This document shows positions 51,172 to 59,923 of a stretch of 64,000 bases of DNA, piece by piece. Position 1 is the stretch's first letter. Every line of letters starts with the position of its first letter. Below the pieces are notes generated by a model. It worked only from the letters and a program-made list of their open reading frames with translations, did no database searches and had not been told where the DNA came from. The position numbers and the translations under genes were made by a program. Source of the DNA: JAMDEO01 sp963775295. GTDB taxonomy: Bacteria > Actinomycetota > Thermoleophilia > RBG-16-64-13. Location: the NCBI GenBank assembly GCA_963775295.1, contig CAVZIK010000006.1, positions 2,790,001 through 2,854,000 of the forward strand, given 5' to 3'.

Positions 51172-51510
51172 CTATTCAGCCTTGTCTGGCCGAGCCGCAT
51201 TGGACTCAGGCTCGGCGCTCGCCGCCACGGTCGGCTCGGCCACGGCCGCAGCGACCGGATCAGCAGTAACCGCCGCGGCGGGCTCGGCGGGCTCGGCTTT
51301 CACCGGCTCTGCATCCTTCACGCCACTGCCCTCACTGACCTCAGCCAAAGCCGACTTCACCTCATCCTGGCCTTCTTGCATGGCCTTCCGAAAGCCGCGA
51401 ATAGACTTACCGAGAGAGGCTCCAAGATCGGGAAGCTTGCGCGGGCCGAAGATGAGCAGGGCCAGCACTAGCACGATTGCGATTTCCCATGGTCCAATCC
51501 AACTGGGCAT
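51172..51510 (-). CDS. tatA: Twin-arginine translocase subunit TatA
   Basis: A 112-aa component that forms the protein-conducting part of the Tat system: one N-terminal helix (IAIVLVLALLIFGPRKLPDLG) with the FGPxKLPxLG hinge, an amphipathic helix (LGKSIRGFRKAMQEG), and a long Ala/Glu/Pro tail. GGGAGGAG precedes the ATG. tatC and tatB are not in the window. It precedes the GntR-type regulator in the same direction. Confidence 0.93.
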   Translation of the reverse strand: MPSWIGPWEIAIVLVLALLIFGPRKLPDLGASLGKSIRGFRKAMQEGQDEVKSALAEVSEGSGVKDAEPVKAEPAEPAAAVTADPVAAAVAEPTVAASAEPESNAARPDKAE

Positions 51511-51548
51511 TACCAGACTCCTCCCGTCGCCCCAATTGCGCGGAGCGG

Positions 51549-51554
51549 ATTATA
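51549..51554 (-). promoter_or_regulatory. Candidate -10 for tatA (TATAAT)
   Basis: A perfect TATAAT on the minus strand, with the predicted start about 30 nt before the tatA ATG. The -35 region is weak. The rest of the 195-nt spacer to the IclR gene shows nothing distinct. Confidence 0.45.
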
Positions 51555-51705
51555 CATTGGTGACTCAGGTGTCCCTGGCAGTATTTAACCACACTCATAG
51601 CCGTGCGGCACCGGGGCAAACCCGATCTCGCGAGCATTTGAGCGCTCAGGGCCGGCAGCCCCTTCGTCTAGGCCGCCCAGCGGCCTCTACGCGGGAGCTC
51701 GCCGT

Positions 51706-52500
51706 CTACACTGTCGCCTCGGGGGAGGACTTCGCGGGTAAGTAGCCCAGTCTGAGCGAGAGCTCGTCCCCCATCTCCATGATCTTTCGGATCAACGCAG
51801 GAAGCCTCTCTGCTGAAAAACGTTGCACGATCCCCGACACACTGACGGCCGCAATCACCTTCCCCGATGAATCACGAACCGGCGCGCCCAGAGCGCATGC
51901 GTGAAGGGTGACGTCCTCCCAGCTGACCGAGTATCCCCGCTCCTGAATCTCGCGCCTATCCCTCTCAAGTTCGTCCCGGCTCGCCAGAGAATACTGGGTC
52001 ATGCGCCGTACGTGATGACCAACTACCACCTCCCACTGCGCCTCCGGAAGGTGGGCGAGCAGCACTCTCTGCGCAGAACCACAATTGAACGCGGATCGCC
52101 TGCCCGGTTCCAGTGAGAGCACTCGCACGTGATGACTACCATCGAAACGACGTAGGCAAAGCGCCTCGTTGCCGTCGACTACCAGCAGAAACGAGGTCTC
52201 GTCGGTCTCGTCGGCCAAGGCTTTGAGAAGGGGGTCGGCCTGCCTGACGAGTTCCATACTCTTAGACACCACGCTGCCTAAACGGAAAGCCTTCAAACCA
52301 AGCTGGTAGTGGTTCGTCCCGTGATCGAACTCGACCATCTGGGTTGACTCCAGAGTCGTCAGAAGTCGATGAGTCGTGCTCTTGCTGAGACCAATAGCGG
52401 TACTGACTTCGGTAAGAGTCAACTCCGGGCGATCGAGGGAAAACTGCTCGAGGATCTGCACGGCCCGTTCGACCGCGCGCACGTGAGGTTGGGAACCCAC
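51706..52500 (-). CDS. IclR family transcriptional regulator (near liv genes)
   Basis: A 264-aa IclR-type regulator. N-terminal winged helix (AVQILEQFSLDRPELTLTEVSTAIGLSKSTTHRLLTTLE, split in the text as AVQILEQFS and LSKSTTHRLLTTLE) and a C-terminal GAF-like effector domain with ALGAPVRDSSGKVIAAVSVSG. IclR proteins commonly control aromatic-acid catabolism. GTG start with GAGGGGAT upstream. It lies directly downstream of the livGFHM run, after its terminator, so it may regulate that transporter. Confidence 0.9.
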   Translation of the reverse strand: MGSQPHVRAVERAVQILEQFSLDRPELTLTEVSTAIGLSKSTTHRLLTTLESTQMVEFDHGTNHYQLGLKAFRLGSVVSKSMELVRQADPLLKALADETDETSFLLVVDGNEALCLRRFDGSHHVRVLSLEPGRRSAFNCGSAQRVLLAHLPEAQWEVVVGHHVRRMTQYSLASRDELERDRREIQERGYSVSWEDVTLHACALGAPVRDSSGKVIAAVSVSGIVQRFSAERLPALIRKIMEMGDELSLRLGYLPAKSSPEATV

Positions 52501-52676
52501 ATCCCCTCTCTTTCGCTTATCCCATCAGGCGGCATCGAATGCCCTTGTGTGGTATCGCAATCACGTTAGCATGCACGAAAGGGCCGAACAAGAATCGTCC
52601 GCCGTCGGTTCCCCCCGTCCGATATCGTCGCAAGAGAGGGGCGCCGTTCACCGAACACCAGTCTTCTTTTCAACGA

Positions 52677-52707
52677 AGAGGAGGCCGCCCCAGGGGCGGC
52701 CTCCTCT
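52677..52707 (-). terminator. liv operon terminator
   Basis: AGAGGAGGCCGCCC (52677-52690) and GGGCGGCCTCCTCT (52694-52707) form a perfect 14-bp stem with a 3-nt loop, 32 nt past the livM stop. No T-run follows on the minus strand. Confidence 0.8.
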
Positions 52708-52738
52708 CACGTGCACACTTCTCGGCGAAAGAGCAGGA

Positions 52739-53794
52739 CTACTGCCCTCCCTCCGCTTCGGCCGCCTCGGCGAGGTCCGAGCCGGGTACAAACTTCAACT
52801 TGCGCCGCAGTGGGAAGAAGAAGAAGCTGGTCTTCCGGACAACATAACCGTAGATGCCTTGCGGGCTCCAGATGGTCACCACGATGGCGAGCGCACCAAG
52901 CACGATGAAGTACCACTCTCCGTACTTGCTCGTGGTCTCGCGCAGCACGAAGTAGATAAGGGTACCGATGATCGGCCCTTCGATCGTGCCCACCCCACCG
53001 ATGACGGTGATAAAGAGCAGATACGCGGTCCAGTTGATGCTGAAGGCCGCGGCCGGTTGCACCCGCAAGAGGTGGATGGCCACGATTGCACCCACGGCCG
53101 CGCAACCCGCGCCAGCGATGACGTAGGTGTAAAGCTTCGTGCGCCAGAGGTTCACCCCGGAACTCTCCGCGGCGAGGTCATTATCGCGGATCGACTTCAG
53201 AGCGAGACCGGTGCGGGACCGCAGCAAGAAATACGTGACCCCAATGGCGATGATCGCCATACCCAGTGCCCACCAATAGGTGCCGGGGACACGAACGTCG
53301 GTTCCCAACTTGGTGGCCGCCTGAATCGTGATCCCGGAACCACCTCCGGTCCGCTTGATGTTCGCCACTATCAGGCGCATGACTTCCGCGATGACCCAGG
53401 TACCGATCGCCAGATACCCACCCTTCAGCTTGAAGACGAGCGATGCCGCCGGCAGAGCGATGATGGCACCGCCTATGGCCGCGAAGATGATGGATATGAA
53501 GGGGTTGATGTGAAACACGTCGGCAAACAGCCACAACGTGTAAGAGCCGATGCCGATGAAGCCCTGCTGCCCGATCGAGATCAATCCAGCGTAACCAAGC
53601 ATCAGGTTCCAGAACTGGGCCAAGGCGAGCAAGGTGAAGAAGTCCACCAAACGCCTGGTCCACGGTATACCGGCGAAGGTCGGAAAGACGGCCAGAACGA
53701 CCAGTACGACGACCCCGAAAGCGAGGATCGCGTAGTTCGTCCGGCTGGCGACGAACACCGAGTACCTCTTGCCAGCCGTGGTGGCGGCGCTCAT
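52739..53794 (-). CDS. livM: Branched-chain-type ABC transporter permease LivM
   Basis: A 351-aa integral membrane permease with about 9-10 helices. The family segment GLISIGQQGFIGIGSYTLWLFA near residue 70 and GLALKSIRDNDLAAESSGVN (the EAA-like loop contacting the ATPase) are diagnostic. It ends in a basic/acidic cytoplasmic tail. It overlaps livH by 4 nt. Substrates of these importers range from branched amino acids to urea and aromatic acids. Confidence 0.92.
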   Translation of the reverse strand: MSAATTAGKRYSVFVASRTNYAILAFGVVVLVVLAVFPTFAGIPWTRRLVDFFTLLALAQFWNLMLGYAGLISIGQQGFIGIGSYTLWLFADVFHINPFISIIFAAIGGAIIALPAASLVFKLKGGYLAIGTWVIAEVMRLIVANIKRTGGGSGITIQAATKLGTDVRVPGTYWWALGMAIIAIGVTYFLLRSRTGLALKSIRDNDLAAESSGVNLWRTKLYTYVIAGAGCAAVGAIVAIHLLRVQPAAAFSINWTAYLLFITVIGGVGTIEGPIIGTLIYFVLRETTSKYGEWYFIVLGALAIVVTIWSPQGIYGYVVRKTSFFFFPLRRKLKFVPGSDLAEAAEAEGGQ

Positions 53795-54663
53795 GCCAAC
53801 ACCGTCTTAGCGAGCAGTCCCTGCGGTCTGAAGGCAAGGATGATGACGAACACAAGGTGTCCGACGAGGATAGACCACGCCGAACCGAAGGCCTGTGCCC
53901 CCAGAGTCTGTGATAACCCCAGAATGATCCCTCCTAGGAGCGTGCCCCACGAGGAGCCCATACCTCCGATAATGACCGCCTCAAAAGCATAGATGAGGCG
54001 CTGGCTGCCCAGCAACGGGTCGAACGTCGTCCGAATGGCCATCATGACACCGCCGATCGTGACGATCACGAGAGCGACACCCATGGCGACAGCCCAGATG
54101 TGTTTGTTGTTTATGCCCATGAGACGCGCGGCTTCCTGATCGTCGGAAACGGCCCGGAAGGCCCGGCCCATCTTGGTGCGCTGTGTGAAGATCTGGAGCG
54201 CGGTGATCACGACCAAAGCCATGAGGAAGATGATGAGCGGCAGCCAACCTACGGCTAGACGATCGTTGATCTTGATGCTCAGGTTCTCGACCTTACCGGC
54301 GTCGAGCCCCTGGGAGTTGGCCGTGAAGCCCAACAACAGGGCGTTCTGGATGACGATAGACAACCCGAAGGTGACGATGACCCCCGGCACGTCGCCCGAG
54401 CGCACGATGATGTTGAGCAAGCCGCGCTGCAGGATGTACCCGACAATAAACATGATCACCATTGTGATGGGGATCGAATAGAACGGGTTGAAGCGCAAAG
54501 CGTTAACGATCAAGAGTGCGAAATATGCGGGAAGAATAGTCAAGTCGCCGTGGGCCAGGTTGGTAAGACGCATAGTGCCGAACACGAGCGACAGACCCAC
54601 AGCAAACAGAGAGTAGAGACCGCCCAGGAGAATCCCTTGGGTAGCTGCGTTTAGCCAATCCAT
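53791..54663 (-). CDS. livH: Branched-chain-type ABC transporter permease LivH
   Basis: A 290-aa permease with about 8 helices: TQGILLGGLYSLFAVGLSLVFG at the N-terminus, LTNLAHGDLTILPAY, and the ATPase-contacting loop GRAFRAVSDDQEAARLMGIN. The start is 2 nt after the livF stop; the stop overlaps livM. Partner of LivM in the pore. Confidence 0.92.
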   Translation of the reverse strand: MDWLNAATQGILLGGLYSLFAVGLSLVFGTMRLTNLAHGDLTILPAYFALLIVNALRFNPFYSIPITMVIMFIVGYILQRGLLNIIVRSGDVPGVIVTFGLSIVIQNALLLGFTANSQGLDAGKVENLSIKINDRLAVGWLPLIIFLMALVVITALQIFTQRTKMGRAFRAVSDDQEAARLMGINNKHIWAVAMGVALVIVTIGGVMMAIRTTFDPLLGSQRLIYAFEAVIIGGMGSSWGTLLGGIILGLSQTLGAQAFGSAWSILVGHLVFVIILAFRPQGLLAKTVLA

Positions 54664-54665
54664 TT

Positions 54666-55364
54666 CTATACCCCGAAGTAGGCCGCGGTTATCTGTTCGT
54701 TCGTAAGCTCACTCGGGATTCCCTGAAGCGCGATGCGACCTTCAAGGAAACAGGCCACACGACTGGCCACGGTGAGCACGTGCTGGACATCCTGCTCCAC
54801 CACAAGGATGGTGCAGCCGTTTGCCAACAGGGTCGGAAAAGCGTCGTAGATCCGCTTGATCACGACGGGGGCTAGACCCAGTGAAACCTCGTCCATCAGG
54901 ATGAGCCGGGGGTTTGCCATGAGCGCGCGTCCGATGGCAAGCGCCTGTTGCTCACCGCCCGAAAGAGCCGAGGCCTGGCGCTTCGCCAGAGGAACCAGGA
55001 GAGGGAACAGTTCGTAGACTGCATCGGTGGACCACGGACCCTTACGGTTGCGGTATGCGCCGATTATCAGGTTCTCGTGGACTGAGAGGCTCGTGAAGAC
55101 CCGACGTCCTTCGGGGACCGTCGCGATCCCAAGTTCGACCCGCCTGTGAGCCGGCATGTGATCGATGGGCTTCCCGTCGAACAGGATATGGCCACGGCGT
55201 GGAGTGAGAAGGCCCGAGACGGTCTTGAGGAGTGTGCTCTTGCCGGCACCGTTCGCTCCGATGCAGGCGAAGATCTCGCCCTCATCGATATTGAGGTTGA
55301 TGTCGTAAAGAGCCTGGAAGTCCTCGTAGTAGACGCTGGCGTTTTCAATCTGGAGAATGCTCAT
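54666..55364 (-). CDS. livF: Branched-chain-type ABC transporter ATPase LivF
   Basis: A 232-aa ATPase: Walker A GANGAGKST, Q-loop region, signature LSGGEQQALAIGRAL, Walker B LILMDEVSLGLAPVV. I start at MSILQIENASV, whose ATG overlaps the livG stop by 4 nt; the longer frame inside livG is rejected. The SLGLAP motif is characteristic of LivF. Confidence 0.92.
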   Translation of the reverse strand: MSILQIENASVYYEDFQALYDINLNIDEGEIFACIGANGAGKSTLLKTVSGLLTPRRGHILFDGKPIDHMPAHRRVELGIATVPEGRRVFTSLSVHENLIIGAYRNRKGPWSTDAVYELFPLLVPLAKRQASALSGGEQQALAIGRALMANPRLILMDEVSLGLAPVVIKRIYDAFPTLLANGCTILVVEQDVQHVLTVASRVACFLEGRIALQGIPSELTNEQITAAYFGV

Positions 55365-56092
55365 GCCGGCGTCCCCCCCATGTAGCAAGCCTGGACTTCG
55401 GGACTGTTCATTACCTCGTGAGGTTCACCCTCACACAGGTTGCGCCCAAACTGAATGACCGAAATGCGGTCGACTACAGCCAGAAGAGCGTGAACGATGT
55501 GCTCGATCCAGACGATCGTGATCCCGGTGGCGCGCAGTTTCTTGATTTGCTCGATCAAGTCCTGGACCTCGGAATCGGTTAGGCCGCCGGCGATCTCGTC
55601 GAGAAGCAGAAGCTTGGGATCGGTTGCCAGAGCCCGAGCCAGTTCCAGCCTCTTGCGTTCGAGCAATGTGAGAGATCCCGCCAGCATATTGACCTTCTTG
55701 ACTAGGCCGGTCATCTCGAGAACCTCAATACACCTGTCATAGGAAGCCCTCTCCGACATCCCCCGGCCGTGAGTCGCTCCTACGAGCACGTTCTCGAACA
55801 CGGTCATGCCTACGAAGGGCTTGGGAATCTGGAAAGTGCGGCCTATGCCCTGGCGACAGCGATCGTGGCGAGCAAGGTGGGTTATTTCCTTGCCTTCAAA
55901 GACCACTTTCCCGCCATCGGCATGAACTGCACCGGTGATCAGGTTAAACCAGGTGGTCTTCCCTGCCCCGTTGGGACCGACAATTCCAAGAGCTTCACCG
56001 TGGTTCACGCTGATGCTCAGATCGTCGATCACCAAGACCCCCCCGAACGACTTTCGAAGGCCTTGGGTTTCAAGCGCTACCGTCAAGTGCAC
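55361..56092 (-). CDS. livG: Branched-chain-type ABC transporter ATPase LivG
   Basis: A 243-aa ATPase: Walker A GPNGAGKTT, GIGRTFQIPKPFVGMTVFENVLVGA, and Walker B LLLLDEIAGGL. The signature motif reads LTLLERKRLELARAL in place of the usual LSxGxQRRLEIARAL; the variant LTLLERK form occurs in a subset of LivG proteins. GTG start directly after GGAGGTGA, although a TTG two codons in has better spacing. First gene of the liv run, 332 nt after the transhydroxylase operon. Confidence 0.92.
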   Translation of the reverse strand: MHLTVALETQGLRKSFGGVLVIDDLSISVNHGEALGIVGPNGAGKTTWFNLITGAVHADGGKVVFEGKEITHLARHDRCRQGIGRTFQIPKPFVGMTVFENVLVGATHGRGMSERASYDRCIEVLEMTGLVKKVNMLAGSLTLLERKRLELARALATDPKLLLLDEIAGGLTDSEVQDLIEQIKKLRATGITIVWIEHIVHALLAVVDRISVIQFGRNLCEGEPHEVMNSPEVQACYMGGTPA

Positions 56093-56340
56093 TCACCTCC
56101 ATTTTTCCCCCTCTCCCCTTTTTCGTCCTCATCGGACCCGACTGCGGAGTGGCGAAGAGCGCGGCCGAGGCTGCGCTCACACACAACACCACAGCATGTC
56201 ATACCCAATGCTGCGAGGTCAAGAATCCCATTTCATTATGCCGCCGCTTGGTCCGCCTGTGCTCTAACGAGGGCTCTGAAGGCGGACAAAGCCCAGACCC
56301 AACTCGACGAGACGGAGACTCCGGGGAGCACCCGGGCACA
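56093..56340. other. Spacer upstream of the liv operon
   Basis: About 250 nt between the transhydroxylase terminator and livG. I see no gene. On the minus strand TTGACC occurs 5' of GGTATGACATGCT, a weak promoter-like arrangement (18-bp spacing to CATGCT). No copy of the ATTCCGT half-site array found at 59876-59910 is present. Confidence 0.35.
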
Positions 56341-56375
56341 CCGGGGGCCGGCCTCTCACGGAGGCCGGCCCCCGG
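56341..56375 (-). terminator. Terminator of transhydroxylase operon 1
   Basis: CCGGGGGCCGGCCTC (56341-56355) and GAGGCCGGCCCCCGG (56361-56375) form a perfect 15-bp stem with loop TCACG, 50 nt past the small-subunit stop. No T-run; an actinobacterial-style GC hairpin. Confidence 0.85.
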
Positions 56376-56424
56376 ACTCTTGGCGAGTCAGCGGCGCATG
56401 GTCAACCGATATTCGCTCGACCGG

Positions 56425-57255
56425 CTACGCTTTCCAAATCTCGATATCGCCCACGTTGATGTCCTTCTTCGTGACATCGACGGGACCGAACTTCTGGGTG
56501 AGGTAGCCGGGCTTCTCAAACTGCAGTGTGTACTCGCCGTTCTTCAGCCCTTTGAGCCAGAAGTCGCCGTAACTGTCGGTCGTAACGCTGTACTTCTCTC
56601 CTGTTTCGACGTTGACGGCGGTGACTGTGGCGCCTTCGGAGCATTCGTCGGCCTCTTTGTCATATAGAGCACCGGCAATGAACTTCTTGGGCAGACCGAT
56701 GTAGTACACCCGGGGCTTCACGTGCGCCAATTCCGGCTTGAGTGGTTCGGCCTTGGCGATGAGGTCCTTGAGGTCCTCTTCCTCGCCGAAGGTGAACGCA
56801 CCGGTAGGGCACGCGTCCACGCAGCGGGGCTCGGTCCAGCCGTCGTCCAGGAGATGCGCGCAGAACGTGCACTTCTGGGCGATGTTGAGATCGTCGTTGA
56901 AGTAGATGACGTTCTCATAAGGACAGGCTTCCATGCAGAGCTGGTTGCCGCGGCACTTCGCCGGATCGATGATCACGACGCCGTCGTCGCGCTTGTAGAT
57001 AGCCTTCTGCGGGCAAGCGGCCAGGCAGGGCGCATCGTCGCAGTGTTGGCAGATACTATGCTCGTAGGTCACCTTGACCTTGGGAACCTGACCGCGGACG
57101 TTGTCGTAGATCTTGTTCCAAAACTGGCCCGTGTCTGGCTGCGGTTTGGCGATCGGCGACCAGTCGTTACCAACGTGCTCGTCCTTGCAGGCGACCTGGC
57201 AGTTGTAGCAACCGTTGCAGATGTCGTAGTTGATGACGAGTACCTTGCCCATCAT
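56425..57255 (-). CDS. Transhydroxylase-like small subunit 1 (Fe-S, beta-barrel)
   Basis: A 276-aa electron-transfer/partner subunit of a pyrogallol:phloroglucinol transhydroxylase-type enzyme (the Pelobacter acidigallici small subunit has 274 aa). Two ferredoxin-like regions carry 15 cysteines: C13, C16, C19, C23; C69, C72, C77, C81; C101, C107, C111; C129, C132, C145, C149. In DMSO-reductase B-type proteins a fourth cluster would need Cys at 104, but it is Asn (CRGNQLC), consistent with three clusters as known for the transhydroxylase. Residues about 195-276 form a transthyretin/CnaB-like beta domain (GATVTAVNVETGEKYSV, GDFWLKGLKNGEYTL). ATG overlaps the large-subunit stop by 4 nt. Confidence 0.88.
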   Translation of the reverse strand: MMGKVLVINYDICNGCYNCQVACKDEHVGNDWSPIAKPQPDTGQFWNKIYDNVRGQVPKVKVTYEHSICQHCDDAPCLAACPQKAIYKRDDGVVIIDPAKCRGNQLCMEACPYENVIYFNDDLNIAQKCTFCAHLLDDGWTEPRCVDACPTGAFTFGEEEDLKDLIAKAEPLKPELAHVKPRVYYIGLPKKFIAGALYDKEADECSEGATVTAVNVETGEKYSVTTDSYGDFWLKGLKNGEYTLQFEKPGYLTQKFGPVDVTKKDINVGDIEIWKA

Positions 57256-59852
57256 TCACCTCCCATAATGCAGGCCTCTAAGCCGGGACCCGCGCAGGGG
57301 TGGAATGGGCGTTCGAAGGCACCTGGATACTTGCGCTTGAGGGCGTCCAGGTCGGTCTTCTCTATGTCGACAAGGAAGCCGCTGACCGCGTGGCCAACCG
57401 CGTTTTTCGAGGTCGTGTTCCGCGGGACAATGGTGTTGATCACGCCGCCGCGATCGATCACGCCGGGCTCGATGGGATCCCACTTGGCACCGTGATCCAT
57501 GTAGACCACTCGGGGCATGACCCGCTCGGTCACATAAGCGGCGCCGAGAACGGTCCCGCGCTCGTTAAAGATGGAGACTATGTCATGGTGTTTGATTCCA
57601 CGAGACGCGGCCGTTGACGGATGCAGCCACACCGGGTGGTACTGGTAGCCGTCGGGGCCTTTGATCTTGCAGGTCTCGATCTCGCGGAGCCAGGTGATGT
57701 CCTCGTGTTGCGAGTGCACGCTCCACCGCGGGTGGTTCGAGCAGACGAGCAAGGGATAGGTCTTGGAGCGCTCGGTCCCGATGGTCTCCTCGTGGCTGAT
57801 GCCTTTGGCGACCCATTTCGGTACCGGCGGCCGCTCGAGGTCATCCGGGAAGTGCTCCGCAAGGCCGGTTGCCAGAAACTCAAGCTTGCCGGTCGGCGTA
57901 GTGAGGGGGTACTTCTCGGGCTCTTTATAGAAGTTGTAGAAACCGGCGGGTACGTCTTCCCAGCCGTTGGCCGTCGGGATGACCAAGTAACCCTTCTCGT
58001 TGAGCTCTTCCCAGCTGATGAGGTCGGCACAACGGGATGTCTCCCAGCCGTACTTGATGAGCTCGGGGATCGTCTTGCCGCCCGTGTATTCGTCGTGGAG
58101 GCCAAGGCGTTCGGAAAGCTTGACTACGATCTCGTAGTCGCTGAACGACTCACCGAGCGGCTCCACGCACTTGTGCTCGGGGAACAGCAGGTTGTACTGG
58201 CCGCTGAATATGTCGCCGGCGATGTCGTCCTCTTCAAGTTTCGTGTTTACCGGAAGGATGACGTCGGCCAGCAAGGCGTCGTTCTCCAGCCAGGGGTGCT
58301 GGCAGAACATGAACTCGATGTCGGGGTGCCGCATGGCCAAGATGTAGTCGTTCCCGTCGTTCCAGCAGGTGATCCAGGACGGAGAGTCGGTCCAGACCAT
58401 GTGGATCTTCGAGCAACCGTCGGCGGGATACTTGTAGTGGACGAACTGATCCTTGCGATCGGCACACTCGGACTCGCATCCCCACCAATCGCATTCGCCT
58501 TCAAGAATCGCCTTGGGGACGAAGGTCTTGGGAACGAACGACGGGTGGTTGGTCTCATCCGGGTGGCCGCCGGTGTAAGCCTTGCGCAGATAAGGCACGC
58601 GCGAAGGCATGGGTTGAGCGTACTGATCCGGCTTGTCGAACAACCCCCACTCGATCATCTTGGCTTGGTTGACGCCCGGCTTGCCGAGTCCTTGCATTGC
58701 CAAGCAGATGTTCTGCAGGCGCGCCGCTTCGGTCGCGTAAGGGCCGCGGATGCCGGGACCACCGTTGCCGATGACCACGGTCGTGCGCTTGGAAGCCCAC
58801 TCTTTGGCCAGGGCCTTGATGACGCGGGCGGGCACGCCGGTGATGGGTGCAGCCCACTCCGGAGTCTTCGGCTCCCCATCTTCGTCGCCCATGACATATG
58901 CCTTGTAGTCCTCTACACCGACAGCGTGGGTCTTGAGGTATTCCTTGTCATAGGTGCCGTTCTTGAACCACTGATAGGTGATGGCCAGGTAGAGAGCGGC
59001 GTCGGTGTTCGGCAGGACCGGGATCCACCTGTCCGCGTGAACGGCGGCGGCGTAGTTCAAGTCTGGGCAGACATAGATCTGCTTGATGCCGAGTTCGGTC
59101 CACCAGTAGCTCAGACGGCTCGGGAGCTGGCCCTGCCAACCCCAGGGAGTCGTCTCCTGGTCGCATCCCCAGAAAAGGAGCAACTCGGCATTCTTGGACA
59201 TGTCGTAGAGCAGGTTGCTCTGCTGGCCTTGGCCCACCGGCTCGCAGCCCCAGAAGTGCTTGCTGCCCCACCACCAACCTTCCCAGCTGTCAGGCTGACG
59301 GTTCTGCTGAGTGAAGCCGCCCCACAGGCGCAGAAGCTTGCGGCCGGCGCCGTGGCATGCCTGCACCACCTTGTTCTCGCCGTGCTGGTCGCTCTGATAC
59401 AGAAGCGCGGTGGGACCGTACTTCTCCTTGATGCGGTTCATCTCGTTGGCGATGACATCAAGTGCCTCATCCCAGGAGATGCGCTTGTACTTGCTGACGC
59501 CACGGTTCTGCGGATTGCGCTCGCCGTTGGGGTCGAAGTCGACCCTCATCATGGGATAGCGGATACGAGCCGGTGAATACACCCGTTTCTTGTAGGCGAT
59601 CGAATACGGTGGAATCAGCGTCTTCATGCTGGGTTCGAAGGTCTTGCCCCGGACCTCGAACTTCCACGGATTCATGTCCTTCTCGGGATTGTACTTCCAG
59701 TCGTAGTGCATCGGACGAATTCGGACGATCTTGCCGTCCTTCACGTCCACCATCGATGCGTTGGAGCCGTTCTCAGGCACGCCGCAGAAGCTGATGTCCC
59801 GCACCAGCGTCCGCTCGCCTGAGGTTCCCGTCTTGGTTCGATCCTCTGCCAT
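57252..59852 (-). CDS. Transhydroxylase-like molybdopterin large subunit 1
   Basis: An 866-aa bis-MGD molybdoenzyme of the DMSO-reductase superfamily (P. acidigallici large subunit, about 875 aa). The motif Asp188-Ser189-Trp190 (QPDSWEGWWW) corresponds to the Asp-Ser-Trp that supplies the Mo ligand Ser in transhydroxylase, and His157 (SDQHGEN) lies about 31 residues upstream like its catalytic His. There is no N-terminal CxxC Fe-S motif and no Tat signal, so it is cytoplasmic. Related enzymes include resorcinol and 3,5-dihydroxybenzoate hydroxylases, so the exact polyphenol is uncertain. Preceded by AGAGGAGG, a promoter and an operator array; regulated probably by the adjacent IclR protein. 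Confidence 0.88.
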   Translation of the reverse strand: MAEDRTKTGTSGERTLVRDISFCGVPENGSNASMVDVKDGKIVRIRPMHYDWKYNPEKDMNPWKFEVRGKTFEPSMKTLIPPYSIAYKKRVYSPARIRYPMMRVDFDPNGERNPQNRGVSKYKRISWDEALDVIANEMNRIKEKYGPTALLYQSDQHGENKVVQACHGAGRKLLRLWGGFTQQNRQPDSWEGWWWGSKHFWGCEPVGQGQQSNLLYDMSKNAELLLFWGCDQETTPWGWQGQLPSRLSYWWTELGIKQIYVCPDLNYAAAVHADRWIPVLPNTDAALYLAITYQWFKNGTYDKEYLKTHAVGVEDYKAYVMGDEDGEPKTPEWAAPITGVPARVIKALAKEWASKRTTVVIGNGGPGIRGPYATEAARLQNICLAMQGLGKPGVNQAKMIEWGLFDKPDQYAQPMPSRVPYLRKAYTGGHPDETNHPSFVPKTFVPKAILEGECDWWGCESECADRKDQFVHYKYPADGCSKIHMVWTDSPSWITCWNDGNDYILAMRHPDIEFMFCQHPWLENDALLADVILPVNTKLEEDDIAGDIFSGQYNLLFPEHKCVEPLGESFSDYEIVVKLSERLGLHDEYTGGKTIPELIKYGWETSRCADLISWEELNEKGYLVIPTANGWEDVPAGFYNFYKEPEKYPLTTPTGKLEFLATGLAEHFPDDLERPPVPKWVAKGISHEETIGTERSKTYPLLVCSNHPRWSVHSQHEDITWLREIETCKIKGPDGYQYHPVWLHPSTAASRGIKHHDIVSIFNERGTVLGAAYVTERVMPRVVYMDHGAKWDPIEPGVIDRGGVINTIVPRNTTSKNAVGHAVSGFLVDIEKTDLDALKRKYPGAFERPFHPCAGPGLEACIMGGE

Positions 59853-59875
59853 AGAGCCTCCTCTGCACTTATCCC

Positions 59876-59910
59876 GCTATTCCGTCAAACGGAATAGCTA
59901 TTCCATCAAA
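59876..59910. promoter_or_regulatory. Candidate IclR operator: overlapping palindromes
   Basis: GCTATTCCGT (59876-59885), CAA, ACGGAATAGC (59889-59898) is a perfect 10-bp inverted repeat. It overlaps a second perfect palindrome GGAATAGCTATTCC (59891-59904). The 14-mer GCTATTCCRTCAAA is repeated directly at 59876 and 59897, 21 bp apart (two helical turns). The array lies 24-58 nt before the large-subunit start and just downstream of the predicted -10, a position expected for repression. Confidence 0.75.
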
Positions 59911-59923
59911 AGAGCGTATATCT

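Noticed and set aside
52547..53992. 481-codon open frame on the plus strand across the liv permease genes
   Set aside because: Antisense of livM; composition is Arg/Asp/Gly-rich with no fold signature, while the minus strand encodes a full permease.
57621..59576. 651-codon open frame on the plus strand
   Set aside because: Antisense of transhydroxylase large subunit 1, produced by high GC content and codon bias.
57252..59852. Assignment as a gut-type catechol dehydroxylase or acetylene hydratase
   Set aside because: Those are not paired with a 274-276 aa Fe-S subunit bearing a C-terminal beta domain; lack of a Tat signal and the DSW motif favour transhydroxylase. Not fully excluded without phylogeny.
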